14,814 nt of DNA from an uncultured Clostridia bacterium (GTDB lineage: Bacteria > Bacillota > Clostridia > Monoglobales > Monoglobaceae): the NCBI GenBank assembly GCA_934463175.1, contig CAKSIW010000064.1, positions 1 through 14,814 of the forward strand. The letters run 5' to 3'. A model generated the notes under the pieces. It did no database searches and was not told the origin of the DNA. It saw nothing but the letters and a program-made list of their open reading frames with translations. Shown piece by piece: positions 6,909 to 13,917 of this stretch. The position numbers and the translations under genes are program-made. Positions within the stretch are counted from its first letter, which is position 1, and the number at the start of each line of letters is the position of its first letter.

Positions 6909-8236
6909 AGATAAGCTTGAATGACCATTTTGATTATCGACGGCTTTTGCGCTTCGTCGCACCGCCGATTTTTATGATGATATTCACTTCAATATACGGT
7001 GTGGTCGATGGATTGTTTGTTTCAAATTTTGTCGGAAAAACACCTTTCGCCGCAGTCAATTTCATCATGCCTTTCCTGATGATTCTGGGTGCTGTGGGAT
7101 TTATGATCGGAACGGGCGGAACTGCGATTGTTTCAAAAACGCTGGGCGAAGGAAATCCGCAAAAGGCAAACAGCTATTTTTCTTTTCTCGTCTATGTGAC
7201 CCTAATCAGCGGTGCGGTGATTGCGGTTGTCGGCGAGATTGCTTTGCCTTCAGTGACCGAGTGGCTCGGTGCAAGCCCGGAAATGTTTGACAGCTGCATA
7301 ATTTACGGCAGAATTATCATGACCGCAATTCCTGCATTTATGGCTCAGAACCTGTTTCAGGCATTTTTCACAGCGGCTGAAAAACCGATGCTCGGTTTCA
7401 CCGTAACCTTGATTGCGGGCTGCACCAATATTGTGCTTGACGCAGTTTTTGTTGCGGTGTTAAAATGGGGTGTTGCCGGTGCCGCAGCCGCGACCTGTAT
7501 CAGTCAGGTTGTCGGTGCTGTCATTCCGCTCATATATTTTGCGAGACCGAACAAAAGCCTGCTTCGTCTCGGAAAAGGTGAGTTTAACGGAAAAGTTCTT
7601 CTGAAAACATGCACAAACGGTTCTTCCGAATTTGTGAGCAACATTTCAGGCTCTGTTGTGAGCATGGTTTTTAACGGACAGCTAATGCGGCTTGCAGGTG
7701 AGAATGGCGTGTCGGCATACGGAGTTCTGATGTATGTATGCTTTATATATATTTCGATTTTTATTGGATATTCAATCGGAACAGCACCGATTATCGGATA
7801 TAATTACGGCGCACAAAACCATGATGAGCTTAAAAACATATTCCGAAAAAGCATGATGGTTATGGGAGTGAGCGGCGTAATTATGACACTGGCGGCAATT
7901 GTGCTTGCAAAGCCCATTTCACAGCTGTTTGTCGGTTATGACCCCGAGCTTTGCAGCATGACGGTTAAAGCTTTTTATCTGTTCTCGCTGTCATTCATTT
8001 TTTCGGGTTTTGCCATATTCGGTTCGTCAATGTTCACAGCACTCAACAACGGCGGAATTTCCGCGGCAATTTCTTTTTTGCGAACACTGGTATTTCAGAT
8101 TGCGGCAGTTTTAATATTGCCGATTTTTCTCGAAATAAACGGAATCTGGCTTTCAATGCTTGCGGCAGAAATTTTCGCAACGCTTGTGACGGCAATTTTC
8201 TGTATCGCAAAAAGAAAAGTATACCATTATATGTAG
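6905..8236 (+). CDS. MATE family multidrug/toxic-compound efflux transporter
   Basis: 443-residue polytopic membrane protein with about twelve hydrophobic segments in two similar halves, the layout of MATE (multi antimicrobial extrusion) cation-coupled exporters. Early motifs FVAPPIFMMIFTSIYGVVDG (17-36), FVSNFVGKTPFAAVN and the GTGGTAIVSKTLGEGN loop near 73-88 are typical of the Gram-positive branch. PIIGYNYGAQN (about 294-304) is the corresponding second-half motif. Its ATG overlaps the stop of the kinase-like gene. It is last in the operon, and the bidirectional terminator follows 22 bases after the stop. The exported compound cannot be predicted. Confidence 0.93.
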   Translation: MKISLNDHFDYRRLLRFVAPPIFMMIFTSIYGVVDGLFVSNFVGKTPFAAVNFIMPFLMILGAVGFMIGTGGTAIVSKTLGEGNPQKANSYFSFLVYVTLISGAVIAVVGEIALPSVTEWLGASPEMFDSCIIYGRIIMTAIPAFMAQNLFQAFFTAAEKPMLGFTVTLIAGCTNIVLDAVFVAVLKWGVAGAAAATCISQVVGAVIPLIYFARPNKSLLRLGKGEFNGKVLLKTCTNGSSEFVSNISGSVVSMVFNGQLMRLAGENGVSAYGVLMYVCFIYISIFIGYSIGTAPIIGYNYGAQNHDELKNIFRKSMMVMGVSGVIMTLAAIVLAKPISQLFVGYDPELCSMTVKAFYLFSLSFIFSGFAIFGSSMFTALNNGGISAAISFLRTLVFQIAAVLILPIFLEINGIWLSMLAAEIFATLVTAIFCIAKRKVYHYM

Positions 8237-8258
8237 AAAAAACTTTTCTGCAAAATAA

Positions 8259-8304
8259 AAAAACCCTCGTGAAATCCTGTTTTGAAGATTTCACGAGGGT
8301 TTTT
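8259..8304. terminator. Bidirectional intrinsic terminator between MATE and ROK genes
   Basis: Arms 8259-8276 and 8287-8304 (core CCCTCGTGAAATC with GATTTCACGAGGG) form a perfect 18-bp stem around a 10-base loop. A T run follows the GC part on both strands: five T at 8300-8304 on the plus strand, and seven A at 8257-8263, which are T on the minus strand. It serves the two convergent transcription units. Confidence 0.95.
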
Positions 8305-8312
8305 GAGTGTTT

Positions 8313-9257
8313 TTATGCAAAATTCTTTGCCGCAAATGCCGCGCCGATTATTCCTGCATCATTAAACAGCGTTGCGGTTTGTATGTCAACACGTTTAAAA
8401 AGCTTGTTATAGTCATATTTTTTTACGTACTCACGGACGGGGTCGAGAAGATAGTCGCCCTCACGGCTTATACCGCCGCTCACAACAACCTTGTCGGGCT
8501 GGAATATGTTTACAACACTCACAAGACCGTCTGCAACATATTCGATGTATTTTTCAACAACTTCACGACCGGCAGGATCGCCTTTTTTTGCAGCGTCAAA
8601 TGCTGTTCTGCCGCTGACTGAGCCATGGTCTTCCGCAAGCTTATGCATGAGACTCTCGGGGTGCTTTGCCATTGCCGCTTTTGTCTGATTTATGAGTGCA
8701 GTGACAGACGCATATGCCTCCCAGCAGCCCTTTTTTCCGCAGCTGCACGGAACGCCGTTGTGTACAAGCGTGAAGTGACCGAGCTCACCGCCTGCTCCGT
8801 TTGAGCCTTTGAAAATGTTTTTATTTATGATAATGCCGCCGCCGACACCCGTTCCGAGTGTTATTGCAACAAACACATCTGAATTGTCACCGTTTGCAAT
8901 ATACTCACCGTATGCTGCCGCATTAGCGTCATTTTCAAGAATTACAGGAATGTTATAATACTTCTGAAATTCCTCACGAAGCGGAGCGTCGTTAAAAGCA
9001 AGGTTGTTTGCATATGCAACAGAGCCCTTCTCATAATCTATTGAACCGGGGCTGCCGATTCCGACCGCTTTAATATCCTTCATGGTCAGACCGGCTTTTG
9101 AAACAAGCTTTTCCGAAACCTTAACCATGTCCTTCACAATTTCCTTATAGCTTCTCGGGGAAAGAGTGGGAGTTGAATCCTGTTCAACAATTTTTCCCGA
9201 ATCATTCACCAATCCGACGGCAATGTTTGTTCCGCCCAAGTCGATGCCGATATACAT
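8313..9257 (-). CDS. ROK family glucokinase
   Basis: Cytoplasmic sugar kinase of the ROK family, 314 residues, most likely ATP-dependent glucokinase that feeds glucose 6-phosphate to glycolysis. Motifs: phosphate-binding DLGGTN (6-11), catalytic Asp 110 in ENDANAAA, second phosphate loop TLGTGVGGG (133-141), GELGH (157-161), and the ROK zinc site CSCGKKGCWE with Cys 171, 173 and 178. The frame extends seven residues further upstream to 9278. ATG at 9257 is preferred because GAGGTGG lies six bases before it and the protein then starts directly with MYIGIDLGG. It is transcribed alone, divergently from the GH78 operon. Related ROK kinases phosphorylate fructose, allose or N-acetylmannosamine, so the substrate is probable but not proven. 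Confidence 0.92.
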   Translation of the reverse strand: MYIGIDLGGTNIAVGLVNDSGKIVEQDSTPTLSPRSYKEIVKDMVKVSEKLVSKAGLTMKDIKAVGIGSPGSIDYEKGSVAYANNLAFNDAPLREEFQKYYNIPVILENDANAAAYGEYIANGDNSDVFVAITLGTGVGGGIIINKNIFKGSNGAGGELGHFTLVHNGVPCSCGKKGCWEAYASVTALINQTKAAMAKHPESLMHKLAEDHGSVSGRTAFDAAKKGDPAGREVVEKYIEYVADGLVSVVNIFQPDKVVVSGGISREGDYLLDPVREYVKKYDYNKLFKRVDIQTATLFNDAGIIGAAFAAKNFA

Positions 9258-9292
9258 TGTGTACCACCTCATTAACATTTAATATATTTACT

Positions 9293-9321
9293 ATTATATA
9301 ATATTTTGCATTGTTTGTAAA
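9293..9321 (-). promoter_or_regulatory. Promoter of the ROK glucokinase gene
   Basis: On the minus strand TTTACA (9316-9321) and a perfect TATAAT (9293-9298) are separated by 17 bases. The start codon is about 36 bases downstream of the -10 box. It is a close match to the vegetative sigma-factor consensus. Confidence 0.8.
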
Positions 9322-9376
9322 TAGAAATTTAAAATATATTTAAACAGTCACCGCCTTATATATTTGTTTTTTACTG

Positions 9377-9405
9377 TTGACAAAGCTTTTTTGATTTGAT
9401 AACAT
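9377..9405 (+). promoter_or_regulatory. Promoter of the GH78 operon
   Basis: A perfect TTGACA (9377-9382), 17-base spacer and TAACAT (9400-9405) preceded by an extended -10 TG (9397-9398). The leader to ATG 9444 is about 30 bases, with GAGGT at 9430-9434 as ribosome binding site. The stretch to the divergent ROK promoter (9322-9376) is very A+T-rich. I saw no convincing catabolite-repression (cre) site or long palindrome in it. Confidence 0.8.
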
Positions 9406-9443
9406 TATTTATATAATTACAGGAAATTTGAGGTAGTGCAAAG

Positions 9444-11636
9444 ATGTTTGAAAACGGTCATTTTATAAAACCGAATGCTGAATTTAAGCAAAACTATTCC
9501 GGACAAAACTATGCCCCGATGTTCAGAAGGAAATTTCATATTGAGAAAAAGGGCAGGGCGACGCTTTCGGTGTGTGGCTTGGGAATTGCATATTACTTTT
9601 TGAACGGTAAACCGATTTCCGAAGACTTGTTCACAGCCCCCGTGAGCGATTATAATAAAATTCTTTGGTATAACAAATATGATGTGACGGACATGCTCGC
9701 AGAAGGCACAAATATATTTTCCGTAATATGCGGAAACGGGTGGTATAACGAAGACTTTAAAACCGTATGGAATTTTAATGAGGCAGAATGGCGCGATGTT
9801 CCGAAATTTATATTACAGCTTGACATTGACGGAGAAACTGTTTTAAAAAGTGATTCGGAATGGAATTGCACTGTTGACGGTCCGGTTGTCTATAACAACC
9901 TGCGAAACGGAGAGATTTTTGATTTTAACCGCTATGACAAGCACTGGAAAGCTGCGGACTATGATGATTCCGCATGGGACGGAGCCGAAATTGACCAAAC
10001 GCCTCCACGAGGAAGGTTTGTTGAATGTCTTTGCGAGCCAATCAGAGAAATTGCGGCATATGCGGCAAAAAAGTCAGTCCGCACCGCAGACAACGCCTTT
10101 GTTTTTGATATTGGTAAAAACATATCCGGATATGTCCGTGTGAAAACTCAATGCGAGAAAGGCAGACACTTGATTTTCAGATATGCGGAAGATGTTGATT
10201 CGGAGGGTAAAATCAGTCTGAACGGTATGCAGAGATATACCACGGAAGGACGGTTCATGACTGACGAAATAATCTGCTCGGGAGAATTGATTGAATGGTC
10301 TCCAAGGTTTGCCTACCATGGCTTCAGATATATTGAAGTCTCGGGAATACTTTCCGCCGATGAGGTTGAAATATGGGGCGTTGAGGTTCATCAGGATATA
10401 ATGAGAAGAACGGATTTTGAATGTTCAAATGAATTTTTAAACAAATTGTTTAATGCGGGGATTAACTCATCATTGTCAAATATGTTCTATTCAATCACCG
10501 ATTGCCCGACACGCGAGAAGCTTGGCTGGACAAACGACGCGCAAGCGTCCGCGGAGCAAATGCTGACAAACTTCAGAAGTGAAAAGCTTTTTTCAAAGTG
10601 GCTTGAGGACATAAAGGCGGCAATGCGTGATGACGGGGCGCTTCCGGGGATTATTCCGACCGCGGGGTGGGGCTTTGATTTTGGGAACGGTCCTGTCTCT
10701 GACGGAATACTGTTTGAGCTGCCCTACAGAATATTTCTTCATACAGGCAACGAAAAGCCATTGACCGATTGCATTGATTGGTTTGAAAAATACATAAAAT
10801 ATCTGCAAACAAAAAAGAATGATGAAGGATTAATTGAATTTGGTCTCGACGACTGGGAAAATCCGACTCAGAATCACATTGTTCCCGCTGCATACATCAA
10901 TGCTTTTTTTGAGTACAAGTTTTATAAAATATACGCTCTTGCATTAAAGCTGGCAGGCAGGAATGAAAAAGAGATTGAGGCGAAAGCTGAGGAGCAAAAG
11001 AGTTTTATAATTAAAAGCTTCACCGCAGCGTCGGGCGAATGTGTATATAACAAACAAACTGCGGTTGCCATGATGATTTATTACGGCACATACGGTGATA
11101 TTACACCTTTGAAAAAACAGCTTATGCGTCTCATTGAGGCAAATGATTTCCGGCATGAATGCGGCATGGTCGGAATGCGCAGGCTTTTGCACGCTTTGAA
11201 TATATGCGGTTTAGAGGAGTATGCCTACAGGGGTTTGTGCAAAAAAGGCGGGAATACATATGCCGAGTGGATTGATTCGGGTTCTTCAACGCTGTGGGAG
11301 TTCTGGCACCATGAGAAGGATAATCTTGAATCTAAAAATCATCATATGTATTCGGATTTTATGTCATGGATAATAAAGACGGTGTGCGGAATATGCATTG
11401 ACAAAAACGCACCGGGAGAATTAAGATTTAACATAAATCCATATTTCTTCAAGGAATTGGAATATGCAAAATGCAAATATGAGACAGACTGCGGCTTGAT
11501 TTGCACGGAATGGAAAAGGGAAAACAGAGGTAAAATCATGCTGAAGATTCATGTTGATGAAGGCGTGACGGCTTTTTACGGAAAAAGCCGTCTTCAAAGC
11601 GGTGAAAGCATGTTTATAATCGAAAATAATCTTTAA
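9444..11636 (+). CDS. Alpha-L-rhamnosidase-like glycoside hydrolase, family GH78
   Basis: 730-residue enzyme without a signal peptide, so probably cytoplasmic and acting on imported oligosaccharides or glycosides. Domains in order: N-terminal rhamnosidase beta domain (about 25-190, ending NGEIFDFNRYD), concanavalin-like domain (about 205-320), (alpha/alpha)6 catalytic barrel (about 325-640) and a C-terminal beta domain (about 645-725). The catalytic signature DCPTREKLGWTND is intact, with D353, E358 (general acid position) and D365 spaced exactly like the D567/E572/D579 set described for Bacillus RhaB. WEFW supplies the candidate general base E619. N364 replaces the glycine common before the last Asp. 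It heads a four-gene operon with an isomerase and two ester-hydrolase-type proteins. Substrate could be alpha-L-rhamnosides or a related 6-deoxy- or uronic sugar. Confidence 0.88.
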   Translation: MFENGHFIKPNAEFKQNYSGQNYAPMFRRKFHIEKKGRATLSVCGLGIAYYFLNGKPISEDLFTAPVSDYNKILWYNKYDVTDMLAEGTNIFSVICGNGWYNEDFKTVWNFNEAEWRDVPKFILQLDIDGETVLKSDSEWNCTVDGPVVYNNLRNGEIFDFNRYDKHWKAADYDDSAWDGAEIDQTPPRGRFVECLCEPIREIAAYAAKKSVRTADNAFVFDIGKNISGYVRVKTQCEKGRHLIFRYAEDVDSEGKISLNGMQRYTTEGRFMTDEIICSGELIEWSPRFAYHGFRYIEVSGILSADEVEIWGVEVHQDIMRRTDFECSNEFLNKLFNAGINSSLSNMFYSITDCPTREKLGWTNDAQASAEQMLTNFRSEKLFSKWLEDIKAAMRDDGALPGIIPTAGWGFDFGNGPVSDGILFELPYRIFLHTGNEKPLTDCIDWFEKYIKYLQTKKNDEGLIEFGLDDWENPTQNHIVPAAYINAFFEYKFYKIYALALKLAGRNEKEIEAKAEEQKSFIIKSFTAASGECVYNKQTAVAMMIYYGTYGDITPLKKQLMRLIEANDFRHECGMVGMRRLLHALNICGLEEYAYRGLCKKGGNTYAEWIDSGSSTLWEFWHHEKDNLESKNHHMYSDFMSWIIKTVCGICIDKNAPGELRFNINPYFFKELEYAKCKYETDCGLICTEWKRENRGKIMLKIHVDEGVTAFYGKSRLQSGESMFIIENNL

Positions 11637-11652
11637 AAAGGAGTGCAGAAAA

Positions 11653-12231
11653 ATGAAAACAATCAAGGAAAAACAGTTGCTGGTGGGCGCGGATTTTGCA
11701 GGCTATCCTCTGAAAGAGGCGGTTTGTGAGCATTTGAGAAAAAAGGGCTGGACAATCACGGACGTCGGAGTCAGGGCGGATTCCGACCCCGATGACACCG
11801 ATTTGATGTTTCACAGAGTCGGACTCAGAGTCGGCTCAATGATTGCGGAGGGCGAGTTTGAGCGCGCGCTGATATTCTGCGGCACGGGAATGGGCATACA
11901 TATTGCGGCAAACAAATGCCCCCATGTTCATGCAGGTGTTGTCGAAAGCGTGCCTGCGGCTCTCCGCGCAATTACGGGAAACGGAGTGAATGTTCTTGCA
12001 ATGGGTGCATTTTATGTTGCACCGCAGATGGGCTGCGACATTGCGGACGCATATCTGAATGCGGAGCTTGGGTCAGGCTATGAATGGTGGCATAATTTTT
12101 ATGAGTTCCATAAGCTTGCAATTGATGAGCTTGAAGCGTTTGACTATGAGGAATATAAAAAGAACGGCTTTAAGGTGAACAAGCTCGGGGACTTTCCGCT
12201 GACGCTTGAAACCAAGCCCGACAGCATATAA
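11653..12231 (+). CDS. RpiB/LacA/LacB family sugar-phosphate isomerase
   Basis: 192-residue cytoplasmic protein of the aldose-ketose isomerase family that includes ribose-5-phosphate isomerase B and galactose-6-phosphate isomerase. Recognisable parts: GADFAGYPLK (12-21), CGTGMGIHIAANK (76-88) with the family's catalytic Cys 76, and NVLAMGAF (113-120). It differs from RpiB in two places. The DHAG motif reads DFAG (H to F at 15), and the HNN motif that carries the ring-opening His in RpiB reads TGNG (108-111). It is also about 40 residues longer at the C-terminus than the usual 145-150. AAAAAGGAG supports the ATG, 16 bases after the GH78 stop, so it is cotranscribed. It is unlikely to be plain RpiB; substrate unknown, probably a sugar phosphate from the pathway the operon serves. 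Confidence 0.88.
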   Translation: MKTIKEKQLLVGADFAGYPLKEAVCEHLRKKGWTITDVGVRADSDPDDTDLMFHRVGLRVGSMIAEGEFERALIFCGTGMGIHIAANKCPHVHAGVVESVPAALRAITGNGVNVLAMGAFYVAPQMGCDIADAYLNAELGSGYEWWHNFYEFHKLAIDELEAFDYEEYKKNGFKVNKLGDFPLTLETKPDSI

Positions 12232-12257
12232 CCGCGCAGGAAGGGAGTACATTTACG

Positions 12258-12974
12258 GTGACAGAATGGAACGGGTTTGAAAGACTTGATTTTGAATTTA
12301 AAGGGCGCAAAGCAATTGTGATATTTTCCAAAAAGCCAAACACTGAACGAAACTGGCTTCTCAAAACGGAATATTTTGATGCGTTTCCGTCACTTGAAAT
12401 TGAAATGGTAAATCGCGGCTGGCATTTGGCGTATATCGAAAACAAACACAGGTGGTGCTGTGATGAAGATTTGATTCTCAAAAAAGAGTTTTTTGATTTT
12501 TTGACAGAAAAATATAAGCTATACAAAAAAATGATTCCGGTCGGAATGAGCTGCGGCGGAATGTTTGCGGTTAAATATGCAGCATTATTTCCCGAAACGG
12601 TTTCATGTCTATATCTTGATGCACCTGTTATGAACCTTCTGTCCTGTCCGGCAGATTTGGGTGCGGCTCACGGCGGAATGTATGATGAATTTGTTTCGGC
12701 AACGGGAATGAGCATGTCTGAACTCATTTGCTTCAGAGAACACCCGATTGACAAGCTCAGCCTGCTTGGAAACAGCAAAATCCCGGTTGTCATGGTATAC
12801 GGAAAAAAGGACGATATTGTTCCTTATGAGGAGAACGGAGCCATACTTGAAAAATATTATCGTACACATAACCTTCCGCTGGAAACAATCGGCAAGGACA
12901 ACTGCGGACATCACCCTCACGGCACGGAAAATCCGAAAGAGCTTGCCGATTTGATTGAAAAATATAAAGACTGA
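12258..12974 (+). CDS. Alpha/beta hydrolase, probable esterase
   Basis: 238-residue cytoplasmic alpha/beta-hydrolase-fold protein. A nucleophile elbow GMSCGG places Ser 98. VVMVYGKKDDIVPY (177-190) gives the acid (D185 or D186), and CGHHPHG (216-222) gives the His (218 likely), so the triad looks complete. No signal peptide. It starts with GTG at 12258, ten bases after AGGAAGGGAG; no in-frame ATG lies nearby, so GTG is favoured. It is third in the GH78 operon, 26 bases after the isomerase gene and 15 bases before the SGNH hydrolase gene. The setting suggests removal of acyl groups from sugars, but the sequence alone does not say which ester is cut. Confidence 0.85.
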   Translation: MTEWNGFERLDFEFKGRKAIVIFSKKPNTERNWLLKTEYFDAFPSLEIEMVNRGWHLAYIENKHRWCCDEDLILKKEFFDFLTEKYKLYKKMIPVGMSCGGMFAVKYAALFPETVSCLYLDAPVMNLLSCPADLGAAHGGMYDEFVSATGMSMSELICFREHPIDKLSLLGNSKIPVVMVYGKKDDIVPYEENGAILEKYYRTHNLPLETIGKDNCGHHPHGTENPKELADLIEKYKD

Positions 12975-12989
12975 GGAGAATTTCGTTTT

Positions 12990-13787
12990 ATGAATGCTGA
13001 TTGCTTTGCCTTAAGGTTTAATCTGCATAAGTGCGGTTATTCCGTTCCCGAGAATGCAGGTGTTTTTTCAAAAATGTATGAAGTGGACGAAGCGTTTTTG
13101 AAAAACTGTCTTGAAAACTATGAGATAGTAAACAAAAAAAGTGCCGTTGGAATTATCGGTGAGACGAATTTTTCAAAATATGGCGGTGAAATAAAAGGAA
13201 AAAAGATACTTTTTCTCGGCGATTCAATCACCTCGGAGCGTATGAGCTACGGAAAAATACTTGAAAAGGTATTGGACTGCTGCGTGACAGACGGTGCAAT
13301 TTCATTGTCGCGGACAATTGATTTAATTACCGTACTGGACAGGCAGCTTTATGATAACAAGCCCGACATTGTGTCTGTTATGATCGGAACAAATGACTCA
13401 ACCTTTTCGGACAAGGAAAAGAGGTGCAGTTTTACCTCGGCGGCGGAATATGAAAGAAACATAAATATTATAATTGATAAAATCAGGAAAACGGGCGCGG
13501 AGATAATTCTGAACTCAATACCCGAGGCAAACTATGATAAATTCAATGAAATAAATGAATTTTGGAGTGTCAGCAGGGAAAACAACGTTATATTCAATTC
13601 CATACTTCAAAAAGCTGCACAAAGAAACAGCCTGATTTATAATGATTTCAGAGATGAAATGCGCAAGCATAATATATCATTGCTGTTTGAACCTGACGCC
13701 ATTCACCCTTCGCCGTATGCACACAGGATAATTGCCCGTGAGGTATTGAAAAAGCTGATATATCTTCACACAAAATCGGACATTTGA
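12990..13787 (+). CDS. SGNH/GDSL hydrolase, possible carbohydrate esterase
   Basis: 265-residue cytoplasmic protein with the SGNH hydrolase blocks: block I LFLGDSIT (74-81) with nucleophile Ser 79, a block II glycine near G102, block III MIGTND (131-136) with N135, and block V DAIHPSPYAH (236-245) with D236 and H239. All catalytic positions are present. An N-terminal region of about 70 residues precedes the fold and is not recognised. GAGGAG, overlapping the previous stop, lies eleven bases before the ATG. As last gene of the GH78 operon it may deacetylate sugars or oligosaccharides, complementing the alpha/beta hydrolase. Other GDSL activities (lipase, thioesterase) cannot be excluded. No strong terminator was found after it. 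Confidence 0.88.
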   Translation: MNADCFALRFNLHKCGYSVPENAGVFSKMYEVDEAFLKNCLENYEIVNKKSAVGIIGETNFSKYGGEIKGKKILFLGDSITSERMSYGKILEKVLDCCVTDGAISLSRTIDLITVLDRQLYDNKPDIVSVMIGTNDSTFSDKEKRCSFTSAAEYERNINIIIDKIRKTGAEIILNSIPEANYDKFNEINEFWSVSRENNVIFNSILQKAAQRNSLIYNDFRDEMRKHNISLLFEPDAIHPSPYAHRIIAREVLKKLIYLHTKSDI

Positions 13788-13857
13788 TGAATACTCCAAA
13801 AAAAAATGCAAAATCGGCTGTTTTGTTGTAATTTTATACATATTTAAAAAATGGGTT

Positions 13858-13886
13858 TTGACTTTAGCTTCGGTTTGTTATATACT
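13858..13886 (+). promoter_or_regulatory. Promoter of galT
   Basis: TTGACT (13858-13863), 17-base spacer and TATACT (13881-13886), each 5 of 6 to consensus. The ATG lies 31 bases beyond the -10 box, with AGGAG at 13906-13910. An imperfect dyad (13873-13882 with 13890-13899) overlaps the -10 box and could be a regulator site. The preceding bases 13788-13857 are A/T-rich and contain nothing else I can support. Confidence 0.78.
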
Positions 13887-13917
13887 GAATATGATAAACT
13901 ACATTAGGAGTGATAAT

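Noticed and set aside
8307..8621. Plus-strand open frame of 104 codons across the end of the ROK gene
   Set aside because: It lies antisense to a clear ROK kinase gene, has no ribosome binding site and begins at the terminator. It is a shadow frame.
9258..9278. Upstream ATG starts for the ROK kinase
   Set aside because: The GAGGTGG ribosome binding site lies inside this extension and points to ATG 9257.
9258..9443. Catabolite-repression (cre) or long operator site between the divergent ROK and GH78 genes
   Set aside because: No match to the cre consensus was seen, and the apparent dyads are short runs of A and T that are expected in such A+T-rich sequence.
13796..13836. Possible terminator after the SGNH hydrolase gene
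   Set aside because: Only a five-pair CAAAA/TTTTG stem can be drawn, with no GC-rich base and a poor T run. It is too weak to call.
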